Source: an uncultured Porphyromonas sp.
GTDB taxonomy: Bacteria; Bacteroidota; Bacteroidia; Bacteroidales; Porphyromonadaceae
Length of the DNA stretch: 64,000 bases
Assembly: GCA_934364985.1 (NCBI GenBank)
Contig: CAKRMU010000001.1
Location: 186,001-250,000, forward strand
Reading direction: 5' to 3'
Shown here: in pieces, positions 9,632-19,870 of the stretch
How positions within the stretch are numbered: the stretch's first letter is position 1
Layout of the letters: each line of letters opens with the position of its first letter
Program-made: the position numbers and the translations under genes
Notes under the pieces: model-generated
What the model saw: the letters and a program-made list of their open reading frames with translations, nothing else
Told to the model about the DNA's origin: nothing
Databases searched by the model: none

Positions 9632-9698
9632 ATAATATAGTCGCTTTAATTATGCCGGTGTATGACCGACTAATTAAAGCGACTATATTATTTTTTTT
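9632..9698 (+). terminator. Strong terminator after tRNA-Glu(TTC)
   Basis: Perfect 21-bp inverted repeat (9632-9652 with 9671-9691) around an 18-base loop, followed directly by a T run to 9698. Confidence 0.9.
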
Positions 9699-9701
9699 CT
9701 G

Positions 9702-9709
9702 TACTTTTG
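9702..9709 (+). promoter_or_regulatory. Putative -7 element of the Rel/SpoT operon
   Basis: TACTTTTG fits TAnnTTTG and lies just after the preceding terminator, 48 bases before the ATG at 9758. No clear -33 element is visible within the T tract. Confidence 0.45.
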
Positions 9710-9757
9710 TTAGAGTTATTTACGTGGGGAGGATGCAAGCATTTTTATAAGTGAGCT

Positions 9758-11992
9758 ATGAGTTTGCAATCTGAGCAAGATTATAGTATTGTTGTCCAGT
9801 CGGCATTTGACCAGTTATTAGCCGACTATCTTAATTCCAACCACCGGAAGCATACTGAGGTGATCGTCAAAGCTTTTCACCTTGCCAATTCTGCCCACGA
9901 AGGGGCTAAACGCAAAAGTGGAGAGCCATATATACTTCACCCTATTGCTGTGGCGAGTATTTGTTGCAATGAGATAGGTCTGGGGTCAACGTCAATTGCA
10001 GCCGCATTACTTCACGACGTAGTGGAGGACACAGAATATTCAGTGGAGGATATTCGGGATATGTTTGGCAACTCAATAGCCCGCATTGTCGATGGCCTTA
10101 CCAAGCTCTCAGGCGAAATCCTTGCAGAAGTAATGATGGGCAAAGAGAATGCTTCGGCACAACTCGAAAATATCCGTCACCTGCTACTAACGGCGAATGA
10201 CGACATCCGCATTATCCTTATTAAGATTGCCGATCGTCTACATAATATGAGGACGCTTGGTAGTATGCCAGAGACAAAACAAGCCAAAATCGCATCCGAA
10301 ACCCGCCTATTTTACGCTCCTATGGCTGAGCGATTGGGTATGTATGATATCATGAGCGAGCTCAATGATCTCTCTCTTAAATACGACCATCCTCAGCAAT
10401 ACGAAGAGATAAAGCAAGAAATAGAGAATAGCGGGCCCAAACGAACAGAGTTATTCCAGCTCTTTTATTCTGAGGTTAAACCCGATTTAGACAAGACAGG
10501 GCTTGGCTATGAGATCCAGCATCGAATGAAAGGAATCTACTCAATATGGAAAAAGATGAATAGCAAACAGCTATCCTTTAGTGAGATATATGACCTATAT
10601 GCCATTAGAGTAATCTTTCAGCCGACAAGCACTTTCACCGAGTATGATGACTGTTTTAGGATATACCGAGCCATTAGTAGCCACTTTAGGATTAAAGATG
10701 ATCGTACAAGAGATTGGCTAACAAAGCCAAAAGAAAACGGTTATCAGGCACTGCACTTTACCGTAATGGGGCCTCTTGGCGAGTGGGTTGAGGTACAGAT
10801 TCGATCTGTAAGGATGCACGAGATGGCAGAGAGAGGCTTAGCAGCTCATTGGCTATATAAACAACATCCTGGCGAAGTAGATGAAGTCGAACGCTCAATA
10901 CTCAATAATGTGAGAGCCTTATTGAGCAATCCAGGACCCACAGCATCTGATGACTATGAGATGATGATGTATAAGTTCACCACTCAAGACATGCTTATTT
11001 TTACCAAAGAAGGGGATCAAATGCGGGTACCGCAAGGGTTTACTGTACTTGACTTTGCATATCGTTTGGGTGACGACTATGGTCATCATTGTTTAGGAGG
11101 TAAGGTGAATCACGTAATGGTTAATATTGATTACCAGCTCCATAATGGCGACCAGGTAGAGATCCTAACTGCTTCCAAAGTGCATCCCCGAGAGGAATGG
11201 ATGAGCTATGCAACAAGCCCTTATGCCAAACGCTGCATTAGGAATTACCTAACGAATACTAAGAGAGAGGAGGTCGCAAAGGGCAGAAACATATTGGAGA
11301 CATATCTTAAAACCCAAGGATATGAAATCGACGAATTGGTACCTCAATATGGCGGTGTACTAAAATACCCATCAGCTGATGATTTCTTCCTAAGCATCCT
11401 TAGAGACAATGAAATATTGAATAAAGAACTCATCAATAAGCTCATTGAGCAAAAACATAAAGAGGGGCTAACCGAAGAGTATCGTCAACTATGGCAAGCT
11501 TCAGATGAGACAAATGTACCAAGCCTTAATGGGGACGAACGAAAAAAGCTATACACACTTAAAGCTCGCGATGGCAAACGCAATTATATCCGTGCATTAT
11601 GCTGCAAACCTATTTATGGTGACGAGATAGATGGACTACTTAACGACCATGATCAAGTAGAGATTCACAAAAAAAGTTGCCCAAGTGCTGTTCGATTTAA
11701 GGCAATGCACGGCGATAGGATTGTACCCGTATCGTGGGGGCTTCATATTCATTCAAACTTTGGTATAACTCTTGAGATAGAGGGCATCAATCAAGATGGC
11801 TTTGTGCTTAATATCTTAAACACCATTAGAGAGATGAGAATTCCCTTAACTAAGATTGACTTCTCCAGCTCAATAGATAGAGCCATTGGGAGATTGAATA
11901 TTAGGGTCACCAACATTTCTGAGCTTAACTTTTTAATACATCGTCTCAAAGAGGAGAACGATATTCTAAGGATTAATTTGATTACAAACTAA
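9758..11992 (+). CDS. rsh: Bifunctional (p)ppGpp synthetase/hydrolase, RelA/SpoT family
   Basis: 744 residues, the usual length for a long RSH protein that makes and degrades the stringent-response alarmone (p)ppGpp. Domains in order: HD hydrolase (about 25-180) with His61 and the metal-binding HDVVED at 86-91 intact; nucleotidyltransferase (about 240-360) with YAIRVIF and NGYQALH; TGS (about 395-455, VPQGFTVLDFAYRLG); a zinc-finger-like region with RALCCKP and KKSCPSA; C-terminal ACT (about 670-744). The intact HD motif supports hydrolase activity, so the enzyme is probably bifunctional. Its stop codon touches the rpe start, indicating coupled translation. Confidence 0.95.
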   Translation: MSLQSEQDYSIVVQSAFDQLLADYLNSNHRKHTEVIVKAFHLANSAHEGAKRKSGEPYILHPIAVASICCNEIGLGSTSIAAALLHDVVEDTEYSVEDIRDMFGNSIARIVDGLTKLSGEILAEVMMGKENASAQLENIRHLLLTANDDIRIILIKIADRLHNMRTLGSMPETKQAKIASETRLFYAPMAERLGMYDIMSELNDLSLKYDHPQQYEEIKQEIENSGPKRTELFQLFYSEVKPDLDKTGLGYEIQHRMKGIYSIWKKMNSKQLSFSEIYDLYAIRVIFQPTSTFTEYDDCFRIYRAISSHFRIKDDRTRDWLTKPKENGYQALHFTVMGPLGEWVEVQIRSVRMHEMAERGLAAHWLYKQHPGEVDEVERSILNNVRALLSNPGPTASDDYEMMMYKFTTQDMLIFTKEGDQMRVPQGFTVLDFAYRLGDDYGHHCLGGKVNHVMVNIDYQLHNGDQVEILTASKVHPREEWMSYATSPYAKRCIRNYLTNTKREEVAKGRNILETYLKTQGYEIDELVPQYGGVLKYPSADDFFLSILRDNEILNKELINKLIEQKHKEGLTEEYRQLWQASDETNVPSLNGDERKKLYTLKARDGKRNYIRALCCKPIYGDEIDGLLNDHDQVEIHKKSCPSAVRFKAMHGDRIVPVSWGLHIHSNFGITLEIEGINQDGFVLNILNTIREMRIPLTKIDFSSSIDRAIGRLNIRVTNISELNFLIHRLKEENDILRINLITN

Positions 11993-12655
11993 ATGAATAT
12001 GGAAAGAAAAAGGATCATTGCACCCTCCGTACTATCGGCTGATTTTCTAAATCTTGGGAGAGATATAGAGATGCTTAATGAGAGCGAAGCCGAATGGATT
12101 CACCTGGATATTATGGATGGGAGGTTTGTACCTAATATATCTTTCGGATTGCCGATAGTACATGCCATTCGCAAAGCTACTACTAAGACGCTTGACGTAC
12201 ACCTGATGATAGAAGAACCAGAGAAGTATATAACAGCTTTTGCAAATGCAGGTGCCGATATGCTGACACTCCATTACGAAGCATCAAGACACCTACATAG
12301 AGCAATGCAACAGATACGAGATGCTGGCATGTGTGCTGGCGTTGTCCTAAACCCTCATACACCTGTTGAGCTAATGGAAGACATACTTCCCTATCTTGAT
12401 ATGGTGCTATTGATGTCAGTTAATCCAGGCTTTGGTGGGCAGAAATTTATACCTCAGGTATTGAATAAAGTCAAACGTCTGAGAGCTATGATAGATGCCA
12501 ATGATTACGATGTTATAATAGAAGTCGATGGCGGTGTCAATGCTGAGACAGCACCACAATTATTTACCGCTGGAGCGGAGGCACTGGTAGCCGGGAGTTT
12601 TGTATTTGGTTCGGAGAATCCAGTTGCCACTATCCGAGAACTTCTACAAGCATAA
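11993..12655 (+). CDS. rpe: Ribulose-phosphate 3-epimerase
   Basis: 220 residues. Interconverts ribulose 5-phosphate and xylulose 5-phosphate in the non-oxidative pentose phosphate pathway. The TIM barrel is recognised by APSVLSADF, WIHLDIMDGRFVPNISFG (metal ligands and catalytic Asp), DVHLMI, LLMSVNPGFGGQ and EVDGGV. The ATG at 11993 directly follows the rsh stop; an alternative ATG lies 6 bases on. Cotranscribed with rsh and comEC. Confidence 0.96.
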   Translation: MNMERKRIIAPSVLSADFLNLGRDIEMLNESEAEWIHLDIMDGRFVPNISFGLPIVHAIRKATTKTLDVHLMIEEPEKYITAFANAGADMLTLHYEASRHLHRAMQQIRDAGMCAGVVLNPHTPVELMEDILPYLDMVLLMSVNPGFGGQKFIPQVLNKVKRLRAMIDANDYDVIIEVDGGVNAETAPQLFTAGAEALVAGSFVFGSENPVATIRELLQA

Positions 12656-12664
12656 TAGATTAAC

Positions 12665-14188
12665 ATGAGGAAGCAGTATGAGCTTATCCCAATAGGGTAT
12701 AGCAATCGCCCTGCTTTCCTTTTACTTATTGGTTGTGTCATAGGAGTCCTATTATTTTACGCCAATTGGCTCCTTTGGGGGACGCTATCTTTATGTGTCA
12801 TCTCAACAATTACAATCATTCTCCTAAGGAAGTATGCGTCATTAGAACCAGTATTATGGGTTTCTATTATCGCCATATTCTTTGGGACTTACTCGTCTAT
12901 TCGCTCTCAGGAATGGGAGATTTTACCACATGGTAGTACCATTAACGAGGCTCCGATACGTGTTAATTACCCTGTCGCGAATAGTGCGGAAAGTGCTATC
13001 AAATACCACGCTCAGGTACAAATAAAGGACAATAGATGGGTGACCATTTTACTTAGTACTCCAGAAGAATTGCCTAAAGAAGTAGCGTTTGGAAGCGAAG
13101 GTGTTTGTACCTTAGATTTATCCAGGCTTGAGCTACACACCGACCGAAAGTATGATAAATACCTAATTAGCGAGGGGTATGTTGCGGAAGGATATCTGCA
13201 AAAGGTTACAAACCTTACACCTTTATCACGACCTCCTATGATGTCAATATTCCATCGTTTTCGTTCTGATATTGAGCAAAATTTTGAGAAAATATGCCGT
13301 GGCTACCTGCCTTGGTCTCGTTTAGGACTTATTTATGCTCTATCTTTAGGCGATCGAAGTCTGCTACCCCAAGCTACGAAAGATCAGTTTTCTACTTCTG
13401 GCGTATCGCATATTTTAGCAGTCAGTGGATACCATTTAGGTGTAGTATTTGCTCTTGTCTCCCTAATCTTTAATCGGCTAATATGGCGTTATGAATACAG
13501 AAAATGGCGTTATCTACTCATATTCCTTTCGCTTCTTATATACACTCTACTCACGGGGACATCTACCCCTACCCTTAGAGCTCTTGTCATGATATCTGTT
13601 GCGTTAATTGCCAAAAGCTTGAATCGGCCAATTGATCCCATACAATTACTATCCCTAACAATGCTCTTTTTTCTATTATATAACCCATTTGCCTATTACA
13701 GCATTGGGCTTTTGCTTAGTATTGGTGCTGTTTGGGGAATATTTTCGTTTTTACCTATTTTTAGAAGCCTTATCCACCCATGTGCGAAGTGGTCTCGCTG
13801 GATAACTAATGTGGTATCAGTCACACTCTCTGCCCAAATCGGAATATTTCCACTTCTATTTATCTTTTTCGGCTCATCTACCATAGGATTTATATGGAGT
13901 AATATTCCAATAGTCCTTATTAGTAGTCTGCTTATCCCTTTTGCATTAATATGCCTCATCTTTGCGATGATATTTGGGTGGCTTCCCAATATATTCATCA
14001 CAATTTTAAACGCTTTAGTATCTATGATGGAGGGTGTAACAAGCTTTTTCTCAGAAGAGAGTATCCAAGTCTCAATACCCTTTGATGGTATGGCCCTTAT
14101 TGCTTATTATGCCATCGCATTCTGTCTTTATCGCTGGCTTTACTTACGGACAGAGAGCATTATTTGTGCCAGAGAAGACAAACACTAA
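12665..14188 (+). CDS. comEC: ComEC/Rec2-family DNA-uptake channel protein
   Basis: 507 residues, polytopic inner-membrane protein. The N-terminus has several membrane segments around a DUF4131-like extracytoplasmic region, followed by the competence domain with [14 protein letters not shown] and LRALVMI and about eight more membrane helices. In known systems ComEC carries single-stranded DNA across the inner membrane during transformation. The C-terminal metallo-beta-lactamase domain of longer relatives is absent. It lies 9 bases after rpe. Its TAA overlaps the stop codon of the convergent gltX, so the two genes end tail to tail. Confidence 0.9.
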   Translation: MRKQYELIPIGYSNRPAFLLLIGCVIGVLLFYANWLLWGTLSLCVISTITIILLRKYASLEPVLWVSIIAIFFGTYSSIRSQEWEILPHGSTINEAPIRVNYPVANSAESAIKYHAQVQIKDNRWVTILLSTPEELPKEVAFGSEGVCTLDLSRLELHTDRKYDKYLISEGYVAEGYLQKVTNLTPLSRPPMMSIFHRFRSDIEQNFEKICRGYLPWSRLGLIYALSLGDRSLLPQATKDQFSTSGVSHILAVSGYHLGVVFALVSLIFNRLIWRYEYRKWRYLLIFLSLLIYTLLTGTSTPTLRALVMISVALIAKSLNRPIDPIQLLSLTMLFFLLYNPFAYYSIGLLLSIGAVWGIFSFLPIFRSLIHPCAKWSRWITNVVSVTLSAQIGIFPLLFIFFGSSTIGFIWSNIPIVLISSLLIPFALICLIFAMIFGWLPNIFITILNALVSMMEGVTSFFSEESIQVSIPFDGMALIAYYAIAFCLYRWLYLRTESIICAREDKH

Positions 14189-15693
14189 GCATTGGCTTCG
14201 ATAGCTTTATGTATACGCTTAATAGTTTCCTCAATACCTATAAGATAAATTATCTCGTGTATTCTGGCACCTCTTGGTTCTCCTACCAAAGCCATCCTGA
14301 TGCCATTCATCACTTTACCCATTGGTAGCTCGTTTCCATTGATAGTGTCATAAAGAGCTTGCTCAATATCCTCTAATGATGGAGTTTCCGGCATACTTTT
14401 AAGACGCGAGACTATTGTATTGAGATATTCTGGAGTTTCCTCTTTCCAATGCTTTTTCATCCCCTTCTCATCGTACGAAGTGGGAGCAACGAAAAAGTAC
14501 TTTAACTCTCTTATAAAATCAGGAAGCAGCTGTACCTTATCTTTAGATGTATCAATGGCTTGCTCCAATTTACTTTCTACCGGTTCAATTCCTTCCTTTT
14601 CGAGGAGAGGACGGATATACTTCGCCAATTCGCAAGTGGGGGTATTCTGGATATAATGGTGGTTGAACCACTTTGCCTTTTCGAAATCAAAGCGAGCACC
14701 GCTTTTTGAGCATCTCTCCAATGAGAATATCTGTGCGAGCTCCTGCATGGTGAAAAACTCTTCATCTGTTCCTGGATTCCAGCCAAGGAGAGCTAAGAAA
14801 TTCACTACTGCCTCAGGTAAATATCCTTGTTCCCTATAACCACTTGAAACAGTGCCGTCAAACGGATCAACGAACTCTAATGGGAAAACTGGGAAACCTA
14901 ATTTATCGCCATCGCGTTTGCTCAGTTTGCCATTGCCCGTTGGCTTAAGTATAAGGGAAAGATGGGCAAATTGAGGCATTGACTCTTTCCATCCAAAAGC
15001 TTCGTAAAGCAGAACATGCAATGGAGCACTTGGCAACCACTCCTCACCCCTAATCACATGAGTGATCTTCATTAAGTGGTCATCCACAATATTTGCCAAA
15101 TGGTATGTAGGGAGGTTATCACTACTTTTGTATAATACTTTATCATCGAGTGTCGAGGAGTTAACGACCACTGTTCCACGTATTAAGTCATCCACTGCTA
15201 CATCATTATCTGGCTCTATCTTAAAACGCACCACATAAGGCTCGGTAGCTAACAATCTCTCTACCTCATCTTTTGGCAAGCTAAGGCTATTACGCATAGA
15301 TTGCCGAGTAGAAGCATCATAGCTAAAGTTGCCATTATCTTTCCTGGCTTTCTCCAGCTCTTCTGGAGTGTCAAAAGCATAATAGGCAACACCTTTATCT
15401 AATAATTGCTGTACGTATTTAGCGTAAATATCCCTTCGTTCACTTTGACGATATGGTCCATAGGGCTGACAGTCTGTGCCAATACCTTCATCAATATTAA
15501 TACCAAGCCATTTCAAAGCCTCTATGATATATTCTTCTGCACCCGGCACAAACCTTTTGCTATCAGTATCCTCAATCCGTAGCACCATAGTTCCACCATT
15601 ATGTCGTGCAAAAAGATAGTTAAATAGTGCCGTCCTGACACCTCCTATATGTAACGCCCCTGTAGGACTTGGGGCAAATCTTACTCTTACCAT
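14185..15693 (-). CDS. gltX: Glutamyl-tRNA synthetase
   Basis: 502 residues from the ATG at 15693 ([12 protein letters not shown]); an in-frame TTG 15 bases upstream would only add five unlikely residues. Class I synthetase that charges tRNA-Glu. HIGH motif is HIGG after PSPTGAL, KMSKS is KLSKR; a zinc-site region is not obvious. The C-terminal anticodon-binding domain is present ([17 protein letters not shown], then the helical region). It overlaps comEC tail to tail by 3 bases. Probably both own-promoter and read-through transcription from serB-yraN. Confidence 0.96.
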   Translation of the reverse strand: MVRVRFAPSPTGALHIGGVRTALFNYLFARHNGGTMVLRIEDTDSKRFVPGAEEYIIEALKWLGINIDEGIGTDCQPYGPYRQSERRDIYAKYVQQLLDKGVAYYAFDTPEELEKARKDNGNFSYDASTRQSMRNSLSLPKDEVERLLATEPYVVRFKIEPDNDVAVDDLIRGTVVVNSSTLDDKVLYKSSDNLPTYHLANIVDDHLMKITHVIRGEEWLPSAPLHVLLYEAFGWKESMPQFAHLSLILKPTGNGKLSKRDGDKLGFPVFPLEFVDPFDGTVSSGYREQGYLPEAVVNFLALLGWNPGTDEEFFTMQELAQIFSLERCSKSGARFDFEKAKWFNHHYIQNTPTCELAKYIRPLLEKEGIEPVESKLEQAIDTSKDKVQLLPDFIRELKYFFVAPTSYDEKGMKKHWKEETPEYLNTIVSRLKSMPETPSLEDIEQALYDTINGNELPMGKVMNGIRMALVGEPRGARIHEIIYLIGIEETIKRIHKAIEANA

Positions 15694-15723
15694 AATATTA
15701 ATTATCAAATAAATCTACTAAAA

Positions 15724-15731
15724 CAAAGGTA
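15724..15731 (-). promoter_or_regulatory. gltX: Putative -7 element of gltX
   Basis: TACCTTTG on the minus strand, 30 bases upstream of the gltX ATG. No good -33 element seen. Confidence 0.5.
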
Positions 15732-15814
15732 CTAAAATCAGAGTACTACTCCCTCAGTATTATCCAACCGACACCCCGCACATAGCACACAAAGATCTAT
15801 ATACGTCAATAGTA

Positions 15815-16207
15815 CTAATAACAAGTGGGGACGAAGGCATTGCGGATATATTGCACTTTTTTAGGTGTGATAGTATCAGGCATATACACTAAAGCGTAAT
15901 CAAAGCGGACAGAGGAGTATCTAACCCCTTTAAGATTTCTGCAGTAGATATCGGAGACCTCAATCATCCTTTTCTGCTTGTCCGGAGTAATAATTGCATC
16001 CAATTCTGAAAGGAGAAACGGACGATTACGAGCTTTCACCTCAATAAAGCATAATGCACTACCTTCAAGAGCGATAATATCTACTTCGTATTTCCCTACA
16101 AAGTAGTTCTGCTCCAAGATAACAAACCCACGTTGTCGGAGTTTGTCAGCAATCATGAGCTCTATTAGGTGACCATCTGAGCGATGTATCTCCTTCAGCT
16201 TTGCCAT
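15815..16207 (-). CDS. YraN-family (UPF0102) nuclease-fold protein
   Basis: 130 residues of the YraN family, which has a restriction-endonuclease-like fold. Visible family features are the G.LIE..IADKLR helix, the motif YEVDIIALEGSALCFIEVKAR (Asp and Glu-x-Lys of the putative active site), and DKQKRMIEVSDIYC. The function of the family is not settled; a role in DNA processing is inferred from the fold. Third gene of the serB operon, 53 bases after the Dabb gene. Confidence 0.88.
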   Translation of the reverse strand: MAKLKEIHRSDGHLIELMIADKLRQRGFVILEQNYFVGKYEVDIIALEGSALCFIEVKARNRPFLLSELDAIITPDKQKRMIEVSDIYCRNLKGVRYSSVRFDYALVYMPDTITPKKVQYIRNAFVPTCY

Positions 16208-16260
16208 AGATACAAAAGGCTAATAACAATACCTATACCAAAAATGATTGACAAAAAGAC

Positions 16261-16563
16261 TTAGTCTTTGATATCCACACAAGCACGCTTCGCTACATAA
16301 GGCTTAATGTATTTCATCACTCGAGCTACGTGCTCAGGGTGTTTGGCATATACATCAATGTCACTTTCGTGTGCCAGTACCCCATGAAGCATAAGGTCGT
16401 ATTCCTCCTTTTGATTAATATTGATATGTGCCTTAAGCTCCACCAGACAGCCAATAAGACTTCCCAACTCCTCAAAAGCGGACTTGGCTTCATTAAGGAA
16501 TACCTCCTTAGCTGTCCCCTCAGGTAGTTTATCAAAACTAAATAGTACGATGTGATGTATCAT
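16261..16563 (-). CDS. Dabb (stress-responsive A/B barrel) family protein
   Basis: 100 residues. Begins MIHHIVLFSF, the typical Dabb start (conserved His pair), and ends with the conserved segment HPEHVARVMKYIKPYVAKR. The domain is a small dimeric ferredoxin-like alpha/beta barrel; biological roles vary and none is known for this branch. It lies 12 bases after serB and is probably translationally coupled. Confidence 0.88.
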   Translation of the reverse strand: MIHHIVLFSFDKLPEGTAKEVFLNEAKSAFEELGSLIGCLVELKAHININQKEEYDLMLHGVLAHESDIDVYAKHPEHVARVMKYIKPYVAKRACVDIKD

Positions 16564-16575
16564 AACAATATTGAA

Positions 16576-17826
16576 TTAGTACATTGAAAATTCGATTTCG
16601 TCTAAATGCGAATCTTTATATCCCAAGAAATACAGAATACCATCCAACCCCATTGTAGTAATAGATTGTTGTGCACTTTCTTTCACCTTAGGCTTAGCGT
16701 GGAAAGCAATCCCTAATCCAGCAGTACTTATCATAGGTAAGTCATTAGCACCATCACCCACGGCTACCGTTTGGCGAATATCCACTTTTTCAACTTGAGC
16801 TATAAGCCTTAGAAGTTCGGCCTTTCGTTTGCCATCAATGATGTCGCCTAAGTGACGCCCCGTTAGCTTGCCATCCACAACTTCCAATTCATTTGCATAG
16901 ACGTAATCAATGCCAAATCTATCCTGAAGATACTTACCAAAATAGGTAAATCCACCGCTGAGAATAGCAATCTTAAAGCCCACTCGTTTTAATATCTTCA
17001 TTGTTCGCTCCATACCATCCATCAGAGGTAAATGCTCTGCAATATCACGCATGACAGAAACATCCAAACCCTCAAGTAGAGCCACCCTCTCCTTAAAGCT
17101 CTCATTAAAGTCTATCTCACCCCTCATCGCACGCTCTGTAATGGCCGCTACTTGATCGTAAACACCTGCACGTCTTGCCAATTCGTCAATAACCTCAGTT
17201 TTGATAAGAGTAGAGTCCATATCAAAGCATATTAAGCGACGCATACGCCTAAACATACTATCCTGCTGGAATGATATATCAACGTGATACTCATTGGCGA
17301 CCTCCATAAACTTACGCTGCAAGGCTTCGCGATCTAATGGAGTACCCCTAAGTGATATTTCAATGCTCGCCTTAGGGACACGCTCGTTCTCGACAAGTGG
17401 GATTCTACCTGTTAGCCTATCAAGGGCATCAATATTCATCCCCTGTGCCGCTACTTCCCTCGTAATCTTAGAGACCATTTCTGCAGTAAACTGCTTTGCG
17501 AGCAAAGTAACGATGTATTTATTTTTGCCCTGAGCCTTTACCCATTTAGTATATTCCTCAGGGGTAATAGGTCTAAATGTCACGACGATATTTAGCTCAT
17601 TGGCTTTGAAAAGTAGCTCTTTTAGGATGGTGCCACTATCCTGACCTGATGCAGCAAAGAGAATACCTAAAGTAAGGTGGTTATGTGTATCGCTTTGACC
17701 GATATCTAAAATAGTTACGTTGTGCTGTGCTAAAGTCTCCGTGATTGCCGCCGAAATACCCGGCCTATCTTGACCATTAAAGATCGCCAAGATAAGTTCT
17801 TTTTCTTGTTGCTCCATCTTACTCAT
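16576..17826 (-). CDS. serB: Phosphoserine phosphatase with N-terminal ACT domains
   Basis: 416 residues. Last step of serine biosynthesis. The first 180 residues form two ACT-like regulatory domains (KELILAIFNGQDRPGI, then KYIVTLLAKQF). The HAD phosphatase follows with the DxDST nucleophile motif (ICFDMDSTLI), the lid EIDFNESFKERVALLEG, the Ser motif ILSGGFTYF, and VGDGANDLPM for Mg2+. This ACT-SerB arrangement is usual in Bacteroidetes and some actinobacteria and suggests amino-acid feedback control. First gene of a serB-Dabb-yraN(-gltX) unit. Confidence 0.95.
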   Translation of the reverse strand: MSKMEQQEKELILAIFNGQDRPGISAAITETLAQHNVTILDIGQSDTHNHLTLGILFAASGQDSGTILKELLFKANELNIVVTFRPITPEEYTKWVKAQGKNKYIVTLLAKQFTAEMVSKITREVAAQGMNIDALDRLTGRIPLVENERVPKASIEISLRGTPLDREALQRKFMEVANEYHVDISFQQDSMFRRMRRLICFDMDSTLIKTEVIDELARRAGVYDQVAAITERAMRGEIDFNESFKERVALLEGLDVSVMRDIAEHLPLMDGMERTMKILKRVGFKIAILSGGFTYFGKYLQDRFGIDYVYANELEVVDGKLTGRHLGDIIDGKRKAELLRLIAQVEKVDIRQTVAVGDGANDLPMISTAGLGIAFHAKPKVKESAQQSITTMGLDGILYFLGYKDSHLDEIEFSMY

Positions 17827-17852
17827 CTATTAATTATCTATTGATTACATAG

Positions 17853-17883
17853 CAAAAATACTTATTTATTGACACATTACAAA
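17853..17883 (-). promoter_or_regulatory. serB: Promoter of the serB operon
   Basis: Minus strand TTTG (17880-17883), 19-base spacer, TATTTTTG (17853-17860): both Bacteroidetes elements at ideal spacing, 27 bases before the ATG. Confidence 0.7.
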
Positions 17884-18148
17884 TGGTTACAATCATTGTG
17901 TACAAAAATATCAATACTAAATCATTTTTTTATGCTCATCAAAATGAAAAATGGAGCTAAAGGTAGTAGATACAACGAGTATTTTGCTTTATTTAACCTA
18001 CTCAATATCACTATAGTGTGTACACACATAAAACCCTATTTGACAGACTAATACAAAATAAGAATGGTATAGAGGTATAAAGCATTAACTAACAATAGGG
18101 CATCATTATGGATAATACCGGCATTCACCATGGATAACTTTGAAAAAA

Positions 18149-18263
18149 GGATACCGAGTATTAGCGACAACAGAGACCCTATATGCCCTAAAGAAAATAC
18201 TTGGTATTTGCCGAGACAAATACCAGGTATTAGCCAAGGCGAACACCTGATATCCTCATAAGC
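18149..18263 (+). repeat. 23-bp tandem repeat cluster C (5 units)
   Basis: Units start at 18149, 18172, 18195, 18218 and 18241. Units 3 and 4 form the best junction hairpin of the window: TGGTATTTG (18202-18210), loop CCGAGA, CAAATACCA (18217-18225), a perfect 9-bp stem. Unit 4 contains the palindromic core AATACCAGGTATT. Confidence 0.92.
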
Positions 18264-18330
18264 GATGGGGAAAAAACGCACAAGCATTTGGATTGCAAAT
18301 AAATTGGTGATATAAATAGTGCCACAAAAT

Positions 18331-18363
18331 AAGGGCACATTAGGAAAGCCCTAATATGCCCTT
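18331..18363 (-). terminator. Terminator after nfnB
   Basis: Minus-strand hairpin (arms 18350-18363 and 18331-18344, about 14 bp with one G-T pair) followed by TTATTTTG. Ends the gyrB-to-nfnB transcript. Confidence 0.75.
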
Positions 18364-18389
18364 AGATCAGTAAATATAAATACTATGAC

Positions 18390-19865
18390 TTATAGAGACT
18401 GTAAGTACTGATGAATACCGGCTGCCGCTTTACGACCATCTCCCATAGCTAAAATGACCGTAGCTCCTCCACGGACTATATCACCTCCCGCAAAAACATC
18501 AGGAAGGTCGCTCTGACTACTCACTTCATCTACATTAATGGTTCCTCGCTTAGAAACCACCAATCCTTCAAAGTTATTAGGGATAATTGGATTTGGAGAA
18601 ACCCCGACACTCACAATCACTTCATCTACTGCTATTTCCTCGATAGCACCCTCGATAGGGACCGGACTCCTTCTACCCGAAGCATCTGGCTCACCGAGCT
18701 CCATCTTTTGTACTTTCATAGCACAAACTCTTCCAGTGCCGTCATCTATATATTCGACAGGGTTATGTAGGGTCATAAACTCTACCCCCTCCTCTTTGGC
18801 ATGATGTACCTCTTCAAGCCGTGCTGGCATCTCTCCTTCGCTACGACGATAGACAATCATAGCACGCTCTGCCCCTAAACGAAGTGCTGTACGTACGGAG
18901 TCCATGGCAGTATTACCGCCACCAATAACTGCAACATTCTTACCTTTAGATACTGGCGTATCAGCATCTTGCTGCCCTGCATACATGAGATTAACCCGGG
19001 TCAGATATTCATTACTTGACATGATACCCACTAAGTTCTCCCCAGGGATATGCATGAAACGAGGCAAACCAGCTCCACTACCTACAAAAATAGCTTTAAA
19101 GCCTTCCTCCTTTAGATCTTCATAAGAGACCGTCTTCCCTACAATGACATTCGTCTCAAACTTAATGCCCATAGCCTTGAGCTTATCTATCTCAAAGTCA
19201 ACAATGTCATTAGGGAGCCTAAACTCAGGAATACCATAGCGCAATACACCACCTACCTTGTGCAGAGCCTCGAATACCGTAACATCGTAGCCCCACTTTG
19301 CAAGGTCTCCAGCACAAGACAACCCTGCAGGTCCCGCACCGGCTATCGCCACTTTTATACCATTGGGTTTAGCCATAGGTATCTCATCTTTCACCTTACC
19401 ATCAAGGACTGCTTTACGCTCATAATCTGAGACATAACGCTCTAAGAACCCAATAGCTACTGCAGGCTTCTTCATTTTAAGGGTATAGACACATTTGCTC
19501 TCGCACTGCTTTTCTTGAGGGCATACCCTACCACAGACACCAGGCAGTGAGCTTGTCTCGCGGATTATTTTGGCAGCCTCAAGTGGCTGACGAGCCTCAA
19601 CGTATTTTATAAAACTGGGAATATGGATGCTTACGGGGCAACCAGTCATACAAGTAGGATTCGCACAATCAAGACATCTCTTTGACTCTTCGTAAGCCAT
19701 TTCATCGGTAAGACCGAGACTAACTTCCTCATGATTTTTAGCCCTATATTTACCATCTAATGATGGCATTTCTACCCTCGTCATAGCCATTCTATCCTTA
19801 GGGCTAATGCTCTTACGGAGGGTTTCTCTCCAAGCTTCTGCTCTTCTTTCTTTAATTAGATCCAT
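18390..19865 (-). CDS. nfnB: NfnB-like large subunit of ferredoxin:NADP+ oxidoreductase
   Basis: 491 residues, GltD-like flavoprotein. The N-terminus binds two [4Fe-4S] clusters (CLDCANPTCMTGCPV and CGRVCPQEKQCESKC). Then come an FAD-binding GxGPAGLSCA motif (about 175) and an NAD(P)-binding GGGNTAMD motif (about 315), and a C-terminal FAGGDIVRGGATVILAMGDG. Often annotated as glutamate synthase small subunit, but there is no GltB here and the gene follows nfnA by 5 bases, which is the arrangement of NfnAB, the electron-bifurcating NADH-dependent reduced ferredoxin:NADP+ oxidoreductase. That assignment is from context and is probable rather than proven. Confidence 0.9.
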   Translation of the reverse strand: MDLIKERRAEAWRETLRKSISPKDRMAMTRVEMPSLDGKYRAKNHEEVSLGLTDEMAYEESKRCLDCANPTCMTGCPVSIHIPSFIKYVEARQPLEAAKIIRETSSLPGVCGRVCPQEKQCESKCVYTLKMKKPAVAIGFLERYVSDYERKAVLDGKVKDEIPMAKPNGIKVAIAGAGPAGLSCAGDLAKWGYDVTVFEALHKVGGVLRYGIPEFRLPNDIVDFEIDKLKAMGIKFETNVIVGKTVSYEDLKEEGFKAIFVGSGAGLPRFMHIPGENLVGIMSSNEYLTRVNLMYAGQQDADTPVSKGKNVAVIGGGNTAMDSVRTALRLGAERAMIVYRRSEGEMPARLEEVHHAKEEGVEFMTLHNPVEYIDDGTGRVCAMKVQKMELGEPDASGRRSPVPIEGAIEEIAVDEVIVSVGVSPNPIIPNNFEGLVVSKRGTINVDEVSSQSDLPDVFAGGDIVRGGATVILAMGDGRKAAAGIHQYLQSL

Positions 19866-19870
19866 ACTTC

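Larger units (their letters stand above)
17827..18389. other. Gene-free stretch between serB and nfnB
   Basis: About 560 bases. Holds the serB promoter, 23-bp repeat cluster C and the nfnB terminator. A 96-codon minus frame (18048-18338) and a 60-codon plus frame lie over these elements and are not genes in my view. Confidence 0.7.

Noticed and set aside
18048..18338. 96-codon minus-strand ORF
   Set aside because: Runs through repeat cluster C and starts in the nfnB terminator hairpin.
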